In this document: positions 34,299-43,458 of the stretch, one piece after another
Layout of the letters: each line of letters starts with the position of its first letter
How positions within the stretch are numbered: position 1 is the stretch's first letter
NCBI GenBank assembly: GCA_029433525.1
Contig: JAQTIF010000001.1
Coordinates: 2,046,001 to 2,110,000, forward strand
Direction: 5' to 3'
DNA from: Enterobacteriaceae bacterium ESL0689
GTDB taxonomy: Bacteria > Pseudomonadota > Gammaproteobacteria > Enterobacterales > Enterobacteriaceae
Length of the DNA: 64,000 nucleotides
The notes under the pieces: generated by a model
The model's input: only the letters and a program-made list of their open reading frames with translations
What the model was told of the DNA's origin: nothing
Databases searched by the model: none
Translations under genes and position numbers: made by a program

Positions 34299-35273
34299 AT
34301 GGAAACAAAAAAGAACAATCCTGAATATATCCCGGAATTTAAAAAGTCTTTTTTACACCCTCGCTACTGGGGGTCATGGCTGGGGGTGCTGGCTTTTGCT
34401 GCATGTGCGCTGACTCCTCCTGCCTTTCGCGATCCGCTGCTCGGTAAACTGGGACGTCTGGTGGGCAGAGTAGCAAAAAGTGCGCGTCGCCGGGCACAAA
34501 TCAATTTGTTGTATTGTTTCCCGGAAAAGAGCGAGCAGGAGCGGGAGGCGATTATTGATGACATGTATACCTCTGCACCGCAATCAATGGCCATGATGGC
34601 TGAACTTGGCTTGCGTGATCCACAGCGCGTCCTTTCTCGTGTCGACTGGCAGGGTAAAGAGATCATTGACGCGATGCGACGCAATAATGAAAAAGTGATT
34701 TTCCTGGTGCCACATGGCTGGGGAGTTGATATTCCAGCGATGCTGATGGCGTCTGGCGGCCAGAAAATGGCGGCGATGTTTCATAATCAGGGAAATCCCG
34801 TTTTTGATTATGTCTGGAATACCGTCAGACGCCGTTTTGGCGGGCGTATGCACGCGCGTAATGATGGTATCAAGCCTTTTATCCAGTCAGTGCGCCAGGG
34901 GTACTGGGGCTATTATCTGCCTGATCAGGATCATGGCGCAGAGCACAGCGAATTTGTTGATTTTTTCGCGACTTATAAAGCAACATTACCGGCGATTGGT
35001 CGTCTGATGAAAGTTTGTCATGCCCGTGTGGTGCCATTGTTCCCGGTTTATAACGGTAAAACGCATCGCCTGACGGTGCTGGTACGCCCTCCGATGGATG
35101 ATTTGCAGACCGCCGATGATCACACCATTGCGCGGCGAATGAATGAAGAGGTCGAGATTTTCGTCAAACCGCACAGCGAACAATACACCTGGATACTCAA
35201 ACTGCTGAAGACGCGCAAACCCGGTGAAATCGAGCCTTATCGACGTAAAGAGCTCTTTAGCGGAAAAAAATAA
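34299..35273 (+). CDS. lpxM: Lipid A myristoyltransferase LpxM (MsbB)
   Basis: The 324-residue enzyme adds the sixth acyl chain to Kdo2-lipid A at the inner membrane. The start METKKNNPEYIPEF matches E. coli; the frame opens 8 codons upstream without support. A membrane segment (WLGVLAFAACAL) is near residue 25. The HX4D catalytic pair is in VPHGWGVDIPAML, followed by AAMFHNQGNPVFDYVWNTVR and YLPDQDHG. It converges with pykA across a hairpin-bearing 70-base gap. Confidence 0.96.
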   Translation: METKKNNPEYIPEFKKSFLHPRYWGSWLGVLAFAACALTPPAFRDPLLGKLGRLVGRVAKSARRRAQINLLYCFPEKSEQEREAIIDDMYTSAPQSMAMMAELGLRDPQRVLSRVDWQGKEIIDAMRRNNEKVIFLVPHGWGVDIPAMLMASGGQKMAAMFHNQGNPVFDYVWNTVRRRFGGRMHARNDGIKPFIQSVRQGYWGYYLPDQDHGAEHSEFVDFFATYKATLPAIGRLMKVCHARVVPLFPVYNGKTHRLTVLVRPPMDDLQTADDHTIARRMNEEVEIFVKPHSEQYTWILKLLKTRKPGEIEPYRRKELFSGKK

Positions 35274-35345
35274 TCGTTTTTTATTATAACGTGTCTTCTG
35301 CCAGCATCATGCTGACAGAAAACGGCACGCCTTTGCGGAATCCTT

Positions 35346-36788
35346 TTATTCGACCCGCAAAATGCGGGTGGTATTCGTGCTACCGACGATACTCATCATA
35401 TCGCCTTCGGTGATGATAACGAGGTCACCGCAGGCCAGATAACCTTTATCACGGAGCAGCGTTATTGCATCATGGGCGGCAGCAATTCCACTATTATGGC
35501 TATCGAAATAGACCGGCGTCACACCACGGTACATGGCAGTCAGGTTCAGTGTACGCTCATGACGGGAGAGGGCAAAAACAGGCAGACCAGAACTGATGCG
35601 CGAGGTGAACAGGGGAGTGCGACCGGATTCCGTCATGGTAATGATGGCGGTCACGCCCTTCAGATGATTGGCGGCATACATGGCCGACATCGCGATAGTT
35701 TCTTCAACATTATCAAACTGGACATCGAGACGATGTCGGGAAACATTCAGGTTCGGCATTTTTTCTGTCCCCAGACAGACCTCAGCCATCGCGGCCACGG
35801 TTTCTGATGGATACTGACCAGCTGCTGTTTCTGCTGACAGCATAACCGCGTCAGTCCCATCAAGAACGGCGTTAGCAACATCCATCACTTCTGCACGGGT
35901 TGGCATAGGATTCGTGATCATCGACTCCATCATTTGTGTCGCAGTGATCACTGCACGGTTTAGCTGACGGGTGCGACGAATCAATGTTTTCTGGATACCA
36001 GCCAGTTCCGGATCGCCGATATCCACACCGAGATCACCACGTGCGACCATGACCACATCAGAGGCCATAATCACATCATCCATTGCCTGCTGATCGCGAA
36101 CCGCTTCCGCGCGTTCTACTTTTGCGACAATCTGCGCGTCACAACCGGCTTCACGAGCGAGACGACGCGCATAGCGCAGATCTTCGCCACAGCGTGGAAA
36201 AGAGACGGCCAGATAATCAACACCAATTTTGGCCGCGATAGCGATATCGGCGATATCTTTTTCTGTCAGTGCGCGGGCGGACAGCCTCCCTCCCTGTTTA
36301 TTGATGCCTTTATTATTAGATAACGGCCCGCCAGTAATGACCTCGGTAAAGATCTTCAGTCCCTGCACCTCGTCAACTTTCAACCGCACGCGGCCATCAT
36401 CCAGCAACAGGATATCGCCAGCAACCACGTCAGCGGGTAAATTCTTATAATCAACACCGACTTTTCCGCTATCGCCTTCATCCTCTGCCAGGCCAACATC
36501 GAGCAAAAATTTATCACCGGTATTGAGGAAAATTTTTCCTTCCCTGAACGTTGATATGCGAATTTTAGGGCCCTGTAAATCGGCAAGAATAGCAACATGG
36601 CGTCCCAGTTTTGCGGCAATTTGCCGGACTTTACTGGCGCGGGCTTGATGATCTTCTGCGCTACCGTGAGAAAAATTCATTCGTACGACATTAGCACCGG
36701 CAACAACCACTTTTTCAAGATTATTATCGCGATCGGTCGCCGGACCTAAGGTTGTCACGATTTTGGTTCTGCGCAATCTGCTGGACAT
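35346..36788 (-). CDS. pykA: Pyruvate kinase II
   Basis: The 480-residue glycolytic enzyme makes pyruvate and ATP from phosphoenolpyruvate and ADP. It shows [16 protein letters not shown] at the start, [12 protein letters not shown] with the ADP/PEP-binding Arg, [22 protein letters not shown] with the catalytic Lys, and [12 protein letters not shown]. It is the AMP-activated, PykA type by its close match to E. coli. In E. coli hexR lies directly upstream; here only a 38-codon scrap of hexR remains, so regulation of pykA by HexR in cis is lost. Confidence 0.97.
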   Translation of the reverse strand: MSSRLRRTKIVTTLGPATDRDNNLEKVVVAGANVVRMNFSHGSAEDHQARASKVRQIAAKLGRHVAILADLQGPKIRISTFREGKIFLNTGDKFLLDVGLAEDEGDSGKVGVDYKNLPADVVAGDILLLDDGRVRLKVDEVQGLKIFTEVITGGPLSNNKGINKQGGRLSARALTEKDIADIAIAAKIGVDYLAVSFPRCGEDLRYARRLAREAGCDAQIVAKVERAEAVRDQQAMDDVIMASDVVMVARGDLGVDIGDPELAGIQKTLIRRTRQLNRAVITATQMMESMITNPMPTRAEVMDVANAVLDGTDAVMLSAETAAGQYPSETVAAMAEVCLGTEKMPNLNVSRHRLDVQFDNVEETIAMSAMYAANHLKGVTAIITMTESGRTPLFTSRISSGLPVFALSRHERTLNLTAMYRGVTPVYFDSHNSGIAAAHDAITLLRDKGYLACGDLVIITEGDMMSIVGSTNTTRILRVE

Positions 36789-36910
36789 CTCATACTCCAG
36801 TGGCTAAAGCAACGCGGGTGTTGCAATGAATAAAAAAACAATCATGGTAAACCGGCAGAATGGTTGCGTCAGGCAACGCTAAAAATGAGTGCTTCTGACC
36901 GGTTTGTGCG

Positions 36911-37024
36911 TTATCGCTGGTATATCAGCAACGGATTATCAAAGTGCAATCTCTGTAATACTTCCTTGACTTTTCTCATGTTATCTCTGAATTTTATCTG
37001 CTGTTTCAGGGTACGAAGTGTCGC
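36911..37024 (-). pseudogene. hexR: hexR remnant (last ~37 codons)
   Basis: Read on the minus strand, the sequence translates to ATLRTLKQQIKFRDNMRK, then VKEVLQRLHFDNPLL and a TAA stop. E. coli HexR ends GFTLRRGAKFRDNLKRVK, EALKESRFDKQLLNLSDDR, so the last part aligns residue by residue (FRDNMRKVKEVLQRLHFDNPLL against FRDNLKRVKEALKESRFDKQLL, shown as one motif pair). HexR is the RpiR-type repressor that senses KDPG and controls zwf and edd-eda. The remnant lies between pykA and zwf in the E. coli position and orientation. Everything upstream of it (DNA-binding and sugar-isomerase domains) is gone. Confidence 0.85.
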
Positions 37025-37279
37025 TCTGTACATTCATCACCGCTGCCAGCAACGCCTGGTGAGAGGGACGCTAAAAATATCTGTTTATGACGAATGTTTG
37101 CCGGAGAGTCATCGCATAAAAATGCGGTTTTTTTTATGATATAGCTGACTTATGCCCCCTGAAAGCGCATCAGAAGCCATGCTGTATTTCAGAAATAGCT
37201 AAAAATAGTAAGATGTAATGTAATAAAATTATAAAAGTAGTCTGGCATAAGTAACAGACTATCAACTGAGGAGAGAGAC

Positions 37280-38755
37280 ATGGCGGTAACGCAAACGGCC
37301 CAGGCGTGTGATCTGATTATTTTTGGTACGAAAGGCGATTTGGCTCGACGTAAATTGCTGCCATCTTTGTACCAGCTTGAAAAGGCGGGTCAGATTAACC
37401 CTGAAACACGCATTATTGGGGTTGGGCGTGCAGACTGGGATAAAGATGCGTATACCCGTGTTGTACGTGAAGCGCTTGAAACCTTTATGCCGGAAGAAAT
37501 TGATGAAGATTTATGGAAAACCCTGAGTGGACGTCTGGACTTCTGTAATCTTGACGTCAATGATACGTCCGCTTTTACTCGCCTGAGTAAAATGGTTGAT
37601 CAGAAAAAACGTGTCACGCTCAGTTATTTTGCCATGCCTCCAGCGACGTTTAGTGCAGTTTGTAAAGGTCTGGGTCATGCGAAAATGAATATTTACCCCG
37701 CGCGAGTGGTGATGGAAAAGCCGCTCGGCACCTCACTGGAGACTTCCCGCGAAATTAATAATCAGGTTGCGGAGTTTTTCGACGAGAATCAGGTTTATCG
37801 TATTGATCATTATCTTGGAAAAGAGACTGTACTCAATCTTCTGGCGTTACGTTTTGCGAATGCCCTGTTTGTCAATAACTGGGATTGTCGTACGATCGAT
37901 CATGTTGAAATTACTGTTGCCGAAGAGGTCGGTATTGAGGGGCGTTGGGGATATTTCGATAAAACCGGACAAATGCGCGATATGATCCAGAATCATCTGT
38001 TGCAGATCCTGTGTATGATCGCCATGTCCCCGCCAGCCGATCTCAGTGCCGATAGCATCCGTGATGAAAAAGTCAAAGTACTGAAATCGCTGCGGCGCAT
38101 TGATCGTTCGAATATACATGAGAAAACGGTGCGTGGTCAGTATACCGCAGGCTTTGTGCAGGGCAAAAAAGTACCTGGTTATCTTAATGAAGAAGGGGCG
38201 AATAGTACCAGTCGCACGGAGACTTTTGTGGCTATCCGGGTTGATATTGACAACTGGCGATGGGCTGATGTGCCATTTTATTTACGGACGGGAAAACGTT
38301 TGCCCACTAAATGCTCAGAAGTTGTTGTCTACTTCAAAACACCTGAACTGAATCTGTTCAAAGATAACCGATCTGAATTACCGCAAAATAAGTTAACCAT
38401 ACGCCTGCAACCGGATGAAGGTGTTGATATCCAGATCCTTAATAAAGTCCCCGGACTTGATCATAAACATAATTTGCAAACGACGAAGCTGGATCTGAGC
38501 TATTCACAAACTTTCAATCATTCACATCTGGCTGATGCTTATGAACGTTTGTTGCTGGAGGCGATGCGTGGTATCCAGGCGCTGTTTGTTCGCCGTGATG
38601 AAGTGGAAGCCGCGTGGCGCTGGGTTGACTCTATTACCGACGCCTGGGCGGCTGATAATGATTTGCCAAAACCATACCAGGCAGGCACCTGGGGACCGAT
38701 GGCCTCTGTCGCGATGATCACCCGCGATGGTCATTCATGGAGTGAATTTGAGTGA
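37280..38755 (+). CDS. zwf: Glucose-6-phosphate 1-dehydrogenase
   Basis: The 491-residue enzyme opens the oxidative pentose phosphate pathway, reducing NADP. LIIFGTKGDLARRKL near residue 13 is the nucleotide-binding loop and RIDHYLGKE near residue 178 the active-site motif. GAGGAGAGAGAC precedes the ATG. In E. coli edd and eda follow directly; they are absent here, and a 250-base gap leads to purT. With hexR reduced to a scrap, zwf seems to serve only the pentose phosphate branch, unless edd-eda exist elsewhere. The upstream TAAAAGTAGTCTGGC region may hold its promoter. Confidence 0.97.
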   Translation: MAVTQTAQACDLIIFGTKGDLARRKLLPSLYQLEKAGQINPETRIIGVGRADWDKDAYTRVVREALETFMPEEIDEDLWKTLSGRLDFCNLDVNDTSAFTRLSKMVDQKKRVTLSYFAMPPATFSAVCKGLGHAKMNIYPARVVMEKPLGTSLETSREINNQVAEFFDENQVYRIDHYLGKETVLNLLALRFANALFVNNWDCRTIDHVEITVAEEVGIEGRWGYFDKTGQMRDMIQNHLLQILCMIAMSPPADLSADSIRDEKVKVLKSLRRIDRSNIHEKTVRGQYTAGFVQGKKVPGYLNEEGANSTSRTETFVAIRVDIDNWRWADVPFYLRTGKRLPTKCSEVVVYFKTPELNLFKDNRSELPQNKLTIRLQPDEGVDIQILNKVPGLDHKHNLQTTKLDLSYSQTFNHSHLADAYERLLLEAMRGIQALFVRRDEVEAAWRWVDSITDAWAADNDLPKPYQAGTWGPMASVAMITRDGHSWSEFE

Positions 38756-38809
38756 TCGTAATCTGACGTGAATGCGTTCAGTAACAGATCAGGATGACAG
38801 AACTGCTGA

Positions 38810-38834
38810 CCCCAGGAGAAGGAAACTGCTGGGG
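38810..38834 (+). terminator. Candidate hairpin after zwf
   Basis: CCCCAG pairs with CTGGGG around a 13-base A/G-rich loop, followed by TTTGCG. It is short and lacks a good U run; it may end zwf transcripts. Nothing of edd or eda could be read in the gap 38756-39005. Confidence 0.35.
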
Positions 38835-39005
38835 TTTGCGACATCGGTATAGATTGTTTCGAGAAGTGATAATAGATCACTTGCTAATTAAGGTGACGGT
38901 GTCACATTTTGGTCGGCTGAATATTGATACGGGATGCCAGTCACAGATAACCGCGGGTCTTATCAGATGACCCGATCGGCTAAAATAAGATCAAATATCA
39001 CTCGA

Positions 39006-40184
39006 TTATCCCAGAACCTGAACAGATGATACAGCCAGCTGCGCTCGCATAATCGCGTCATCAATATTTTCTGCTATTGCCAAAACCACGCCCAGCCGCC
39101 GGGAACCATCAATTTCTGGTTTACCAAACAAACGTATTTGCAAACCTGCACCGACAGCCGCCTGAATATTATCAAAGGTGATATTCTGGCTGGTTAACTG
39201 TGGCAGAATAACCGCAGAGGCGGCCGGGCCGTACTGGCGAATAGTACCGATAGGCAGACCAAGAAAAGCACGAACATGCAGCGCAAATTCGGAGAGATCC
39301 TGAGAAATCAGGGTCACCAGGCCAGTATCGTGGGGGCGTGGGGCCACTTCACTAAAAATAACCTCATCGCCGCAGATAAAAAATTCGACGCCAAACAGGC
39401 CATAACCGCCAAGAGCTAGCACCACCTGACGCGCAATATCCTGGGCGCGTGCTAATGTCGCCTCGCTCATATGTTGTGGTTGCCATGATTCGCGATAGTC
39501 TCCCTCCTCCTGATGATGACCGATAGGAGGGCAGAAATGGATACCATCAATGGCACTGATAGTGAGCAGGGTAATTTCAAAATCGAATCTGACCACACCT
39601 TCGACAATCACCCGGCCACTCCCTGCACGCCCGCCTTGTTGTGCATAATTCCAGGCATCGATCAGTTGCCCATGATGACGAATCAGGCTTTGTCCTTTAC
39701 CTGAAGAACTCATGACCGGTTTGACAATACAGGGCAGACCGATATCACTCACAGCAATACGGAAGCTTTCTTCGCTGTCAGCAAAGCGGTAAACAGAAGT
39801 CGGTAACCGTAGATCTTCGGCGACCAGCCGACGAATATCTTCCCGGTTCATCGTAATTTTGACCGCCTGGGCGGCAGGAACTACTTTTTGCCCGGCTCGT
39901 TCCAGCTCTGGCAGGATATCGGTGGCGATGGCTTCGATTTCAGGTACGATAAAGTCAGGTTTTTCCTTGAGGATCAACGCCCGCAATGCGTTATCATCCA
40001 GCATATTGATGACGTATGAACGATGAGCAATATGCATCGCTGGCGCGTCGCGATAACGATCTACCGCAATGATTTCTATCCCCAGTCGCTGGCATTCAAT
40101 CGCGATTTCCTTACCCAGTTCACCGGAGCCTAATAACATTACCCGAGTTGCTGCAGGGCGCAGTGCTGTGCCTAATAGAGTCAT
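39006..40184 (-). CDS. purT: Formate-dependent phosphoribosylglycinamide formyltransferase PurT
   Basis: The 392-residue ATP-grasp enzyme makes formyl-GAR from GAR, formate and ATP in purine synthesis. The start shows [25 protein letters not shown], the pre-ATP-grasp fold; [15 protein letters not shown] is the glycine-rich ATP loop, and [15 protein letters not shown] the metal/ATP site near residue 280. The C-terminus ends SSVQVLG. In E. coli yebG, yebF, yebE and ptrB lie upstream; here holE is the next gene after a small repeat. Confidence 0.97.
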   Translation of the reverse strand: MTLLGTALRPAATRVMLLGSGELGKEIAIECQRLGIEIIAVDRYRDAPAMHIAHRSYVINMLDDNALRALILKEKPDFIVPEIEAIATDILPELERAGQKVVPAAQAVKITMNREDIRRLVAEDLRLPTSVYRFADSEESFRIAVSDIGLPCIVKPVMSSSGKGQSLIRHHGQLIDAWNYAQQGGRAGSGRVIVEGVVRFDFEITLLTISAIDGIHFCPPIGHHQEEGDYRESWQPQHMSEATLARAQDIARQVVLALGGYGLFGVEFFICGDEVIFSEVAPRPHDTGLVTLISQDLSEFALHVRAFLGLPIGTIRQYGPAASAVILPQLTSQNITFDNIQAAVGAGLQIRLFGKPEIDGSRRLGVVLAIAENIDDAIMRAQLAVSSVQVLG

Positions 40185-40267
40185 AACGGATTTCCGTAGT
40201 TATAAATTACGTTGTATTGTAAAGGAAAACGTTTGCGCCTGTCTTTATTATTCATCATTTCGTTAAT

Positions 40268-40345
40268 TTAGCGCCTGGCCCATCAGATGTTATTGACGCG
40301 GCCAGTGTCGCCAGCAACGCCTGATGGAAGCAACGTTAAATGTGC
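40268..40345. repeat. Small intergenic repeat with inverted ends
   Basis: TTTAGCGCCTGGCCCATCAG at the left and CCTGATGGAAGCAACGTTAAA at the right are imperfect inverted repeats enclosing GACGCGGCCAGTGTCGCCAG. The ends resemble those of family A (CCATCAGG cores), but the inside differs, so it may be a deletion derivative or a second family. Confidence 0.5.
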
Positions 40346-40384
40346 CGGATGCAGCGCGTGGCTGCTGTTCGTGAGTGGCGTATA

Positions 40385-40615
40385 TTATTTAGTTTTGGCT
40401 TCATAAGGCAGGCGAGAGAGTGAGGCGGATGTCAGACGATGGGCGATCAGACGGTCACGAAACCAGCCACGCAGATGCTCTGGTTGTGCTTTCTCAACGG
40501 ATTCTGCGATAACCGGCATATTGTAGCGTTCTTTGAAAGCAACTCCCGCAGCAGCAAGATCCACATTAACCTTGTCCATTTCATGTTGCGACAGTTTAGC
40601 CAGATTTTTTTCCAC
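40385..40615 (-). CDS. holE: DNA polymerase III theta subunit HolE
   Basis: The 76-residue protein matches E. coli HolE over nearly all its length: [34 protein letters not shown] and [18 protein letters not shown]. Theta binds the epsilon proofreading subunit and stabilises the core polymerase. The start is set to the GTG at 40615 because AGGAG lies 6 bases upstream and it aligns with the E. coli Met; an ATG at 40630 lies before that ribosome site. The nearby exoX and ptrB of E. coli are absent. Confidence 0.9.
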   Translation of the reverse strand: MEKNLAKLSQHEMDKVNVDLAAAGVAFKERYNMPVIAESVEKAQPEHLRGWFRDRLIAHRLTSASLSRLPYEAKTK

Positions 40616-40689
40616 TCTTTTCTCCTGCATGCGCTGAAAATGAAAAAGTACAATATCAGACCGGTCTGTGACCCCGGATGGTCATATTA

Positions 40690-40775
40690 TACCCTGTTAT
40701 TCTGGCTCTGGGCAGTGCTCGAAATCCTCACCTGCTACGTGTAGGCTACGGTTTTGCCGTGCTATCCGTATCATG
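40690..40775. repeat. Family A repeat, partial copy
   Basis: CTGGGCAGTGCTCGAAATCC is identical to the complete copy at 7662-7807; the left and right ends are missing. It lies between holE and sdsR. Confidence 0.7.
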
Positions 40776-40833
40776 CTTTAACTTTATTCATCACGAACTG
40801 GAAAAAGTATTGCCGTCAACTATGCTTATAAAG

Positions 40834-40948
40834 CGAGGCAATTGAGCCATATCTTTTGTCTCTATTCAATGCCAATTTTTAGCGCACGGCTCTCTCCCTG
40901 GAGCCATTACCCTGGACCGAACACAGGAATTGTGCTCGGTCTTTTTTT
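40834..40948 (+). ncRNA. sdsR: SdsR (RyeB) sigma-S dependent small RNA
   Basis: The sequence GCCAATTTTTAGCGCACGGC, then TCTCTCCC and GGAGCCATTACCCTGGACCG, follows E. coli SdsR almost base for base. It ends with the hairpin GACCGAACACAGG / TGTGCTCGGTC and seven T. CTATGCTTA just upstream of the 5' end is a sigma-S type -10 element. SdsR is an Hfq-dependent stationary-phase RNA that represses tolC, mutS and others and is antisense to RyeA. In E. coli it lies near holE/pphA, the same neighbourhood. The 5' end is approximate (40834-40838). A RyeA-like transcript on the other strand cannot be judged. Confidence 0.88.
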
Positions 40949-41035
40949 ATTACCAATGTATCTGAGCTTGTTTTATAAGATTTTGCTGTCTCAGGCATCC
41001 GGTAAGTGTCAAGACAGTTATCACCCCTGTTTAAT

Positions 41036-42091
41036 TTAAACTGCCTGTTTTTCCCGTTCCGGATTTAATGTTACCGGGCCCTCCGGCTGCCAGTTTCTTG
41101 TCTTCCCTGACCCGCGCTCCGGATGCGCTTTCTGTGCCTGACGATACAGTTCATCACGCTGTTTCAGCAGGGCCCTGTCTTCACCACGATGCCGTTCCGC
41201 TGGCGTGACATAGCGTATTCCACTGTGACGGTGCTCTTCGTTATACCACCGGGTAAATTTCTCCACCCAGGTACGGGCATCCTCCAGCGTCCTGAACCCC
41301 GATGATGGCCACTGCGGCACATACTTCAGCGTCCGGAACAGCGATTCCACATACGCATTATCATTACTCACCCGTGGCCGGCTGTGGGATGGCGTGATAT
41401 TCAGCTCATGCAGTTTCACCTACAGCGTCTGCGATTTCATCGCCGGACCGTTATCGGCGTGCAGGACCAGCGGCTGTCGCCAGCAGCCTTCCCGCATCAC
41501 ACTGCGCTGCATCAGGGCGGCTGCCTGTTCACCGCTTTCTGTCTCATGCACTTCGTAACCCGTAATTTTTCGGCTGTACAGGTCGGTTATCAGATACAGA
41601 TAATACCAGCGGCCACTCACCACAGAGGGCAGCCAGGTGATGTCCCATGTCCACACCTGGCAGGGACCTGTCGCCGTAAAGGTCGTCGGGGCAGCCACCT
41701 TCTGCCGCCGGGCCTGACGTCCCCGCCGGTGAACCTCACCGGAACGACGCAGTATGCGGTAAAAGGTCGATTCACTCGCCAGATAAACGCCTTTGTCTGC
41801 CAGACGCGGCACGATTTGCGACGGCGGCAGACTGGCATATTCAGGCTGATGACAGGCCTCCCGTATCTGCTGCTCTTCCTCAGGACTCAGGCGGTTAACC
41901 GGTACCGGCCTGACGGCTGTCAGACGGCCATCTTCATGATGCTTTTGCCAGCGCTGCCAGGTGCGAAGGCTCAGGTTCACTTCACGGCAGACAACCCTGC
42001 GCCGGGCTCCTGCCGCGACGGCCTCATTAATCCACCGGATGAGCTGCTGGCGCTCATGTGCAGGTGTCAGTCGTCCCCGTCCGTTTCCCCG
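41036..42091 (-). pseudogene. IS3-family transposase OrfB with amber codon
   Basis: The frame encodes a complete OrfB: NLSLRTWQRWQKHHEDG, VNRLSPEEEQQIREACHQPE, WTWDITWLP, LHADNGPAMKS, SNDNAYVESLFRTLK. A single TAG at 41420-41422 replaces the CAG (Gln) seen in copy 1 after MKSQTL, cutting the protein between the second Asp and the Glu of the DDE triad. Without readthrough the transposase is inactive. Confidence 0.85.
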
Positions 42092-42520
42092 TAGTAATCC
42101 CTGAGCTTTTTTCGCAGTACCAGTATCGCTGCCGCCTCCGCCAGAGCTTTCTCCTTACGCACCAGCTCTCTCTTCAGCTGTTTAATCTCTTTCTGGCTCT
42201 GCTTCAGGGCTGCTTTATCTTCCGGTGCGGAAATCTGTAAAAAAGCCTGCTTCCACTGAATAATCTGTTCCGGATAAAGACCTTTTTTACGGCAGTATTC
42301 TGCCACTTCAGCCTCACTGAGTGTGGCGGTTTCGACTATCACGGCGAAGCGTGCTTCTGCTGACCACTGGTCGGTTGTTTTCTCTGCGCCGGGCACGGGC
42401 TTCCCCTCTGATTTGGCCTGATTACGCCAGTTACAGAGGGTAGCTTCGGATATTCCTTCCATTTGTGCAACGGTGGAAACCGACATGTTGTAGGGGGGCA
42501 ATAATTTAGCCAGTATCGCT
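42067..42520 (-). pseudogene. IS3-family OrfA, 5' end removed by IS1 insertion
   Basis: The frame reads AILAKLLPPYNMSVSTVAQ, with a helix-turn-helix (MEGISEATLCNWRNQAKS), and ends with a Lys/Glu-rich leucine zipper (KQSQKEIKQLKRELVRKEK) and LRDYYGETDGDD. It overlaps the start of orfB, as needed for the usual -1 frameshift. The first few codons are lost at the IS1 junction at 42520/42521. Confidence 0.8.
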
Positions 42521-42580
42521 GGTCATGTATTCAACGTGTTTATCATGTTGTATAATCACTCTTTTTAACAGGTGCGCCAG

Positions 42581-42856
42581 ATGGCTAAAATTGATGTAAC
42601 ATGCCCGTTTTGTCAACAAACTGAACCCGTTAAAAAGCATGGTCTGGGCAAAGCTGGATTTCAGCGCTATCGCTGTCAGTCATGCTGCCGTACTTTCCAG
42701 GTCGATTACGCTTACCGTGCCTGCCTGCCCGGCATGAAAGAACAAATTGTTGACCTTGCCATGAATAATGCGGGTATCCGCGATACCGCAAGGACTCTGC
42801 ATATCAGCATTAATGCCGTTGTCCGCACTTTAAAAAACTCGCGCCACGATGTGTAA
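42581..42856 (+). CDS. insA: IS1-family InsA regulator/N-terminal frame
   Basis: The 91-residue protein has a zinc finger (CPFCQQTEPV, then RYRCQSCCRTFQ) and a helix-turn-helix (IRDTARTLHISINAVVRTL). The length equals that of classical InsA. Alone it binds the IS ends and represses; by -1 slippage at the AAAAAAC heptamer (about 42831-42837) ribosomes pass into insB. The ATG at 42581 is preferred to the upstream GTG at 42572. Confidence 0.88.
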   Translation: MAKIDVTCPFCQQTEPVKKHGLGKAGFQRYRCQSCCRTFQVDYAYRACLPGMKEQIVDLAMNNAGIRDTARTLHISINAVVRTLKNSRHDV

Positions 42857-42861
42857 CCACA

Positions 42862-43275
42862 TTGCCGCTGGATAATCTGCAAATCCAGCTTATCTGTGAA
42901 GTGGATGAGATGTGGTCTTTTGCTGGCAGTAAAAAGCAGCAACGCTGGCTGTGGTATGCATGGGAGCCTCGCCTCAAACGAATTATTGCTCATACTTTTG
43001 GACGCAGAAGCAAAAAGACACTGCGCAGGTTACTGAAATTATTGTCAGGTTTTAATGTTGCCTTCTGGTGTACAGATAACTTCAGTGCTTATGATCTGCT
43101 GCCGGATGAAAAACATATCAGGGGTAAGCTTTATACACAGCGGATTGAACGGGAAAACCTGAATTTGCGTAACCGATTAAAGCGACTGAATCGTAAGACT
43201 CTGGGGTACTCAAAATCTTTTGAAATGCATGACAGGATCATCGGTACTTTTATTGAGCGCGAATATTATGTTTGA
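42862..43275 (+). CDS. insB: IS1-family InsB' transposase catalytic frame
   Basis: This frame lies at -1 to insA and carries the DDE residues: CEVDEMWSFAGSKKQQRW, WCTDNFSAYD and YTQRIERENLNLRNRLKRL. The tail FEMHDRIIGTFIEREYYV matches the classical end in pattern. It would be made as an InsAB' fusion through the slippery site and not from its own TTG. The frame is intact, so this is the only IS in the window that could still be active. Confidence 0.88.
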   Translation: MPLDNLQIQLICEVDEMWSFAGSKKQQRWLWYAWEPRLKRIIAHTFGRRSKKTLRRLLKLLSGFNVAFWCTDNFSAYDLLPDEKHIRGKLYTQRIERENLNLRNRLKRLNRKTLGYSKSFEMHDRIIGTFIEREYYV

Positions 43276-43319
43276 GACGAAATAAACACATTGAATACAT
43301 CACCCATCATTGAGCATCT

Positions 43320-43430
43320 ATTCTATAGGTATCCCTGGTGTAGGCAGTCTGGGCACGGGTAACGCGGAGAAACTATAGCATACAGGTAATACATGAGGAT
43401 TTCGGGGACAGCCTGGGATCAGAATGATAG
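43320..43430. repeat. Family A repeat, reverse orientation
   Basis: Read on the minus strand it gives CTGTCCCCGAAATCCTCATG, TAGTTTCTCCGCG and CAGACTGCCTACACCAGGGAT, a diverged copy. It starts about 16 bases beyond the IS1 end. Confidence 0.65.
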
Positions 43431-43458
43431 TATCTGATGGTCTTTAATAAATAGAACG

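Larger units (their letters stand above)
41007..42520 (-). mobile_element. IS3-family element, copy 2, interrupted by IS1
   Basis: It starts at TGTCAAGACAGTTATCACC and is colinear with copy 1 up to about 41925, then continues through the rest of orfB and through orfA. The frame of orfA runs unbroken to 42520, where the IS1-family element begins. The element's left end (about 30-60 bases) is not found beyond the IS1. Both copies have the same orientation. Confidence 0.85.
42521..43304 (+). mobile_element. IS1-family insertion sequence
   Basis: The ends are inverted: GGTCATGTATTCAACGTGTT at 42521 and, on the minus strand from 43304, GGTGATGTATTCAATGTGTT. The 784-bp length and two-frame gene (insA, insB) fit the IS1 family, but the proteins differ clearly from classical IS1. 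The flanks (CAGTATCGCT on the left, CATCATTGAG on the right) show no 8-9 bp duplication, so sequence has been lost on at least one side after insertion. Confidence 0.9.

Noticed and set aside
36864-37139. 91-codon plus-strand frame between pykA and zwf
   Set aside because: It runs antisense across the hexR remnant and a repeat-like stretch; the peptide resembles nothing and lacks a ribosome site.
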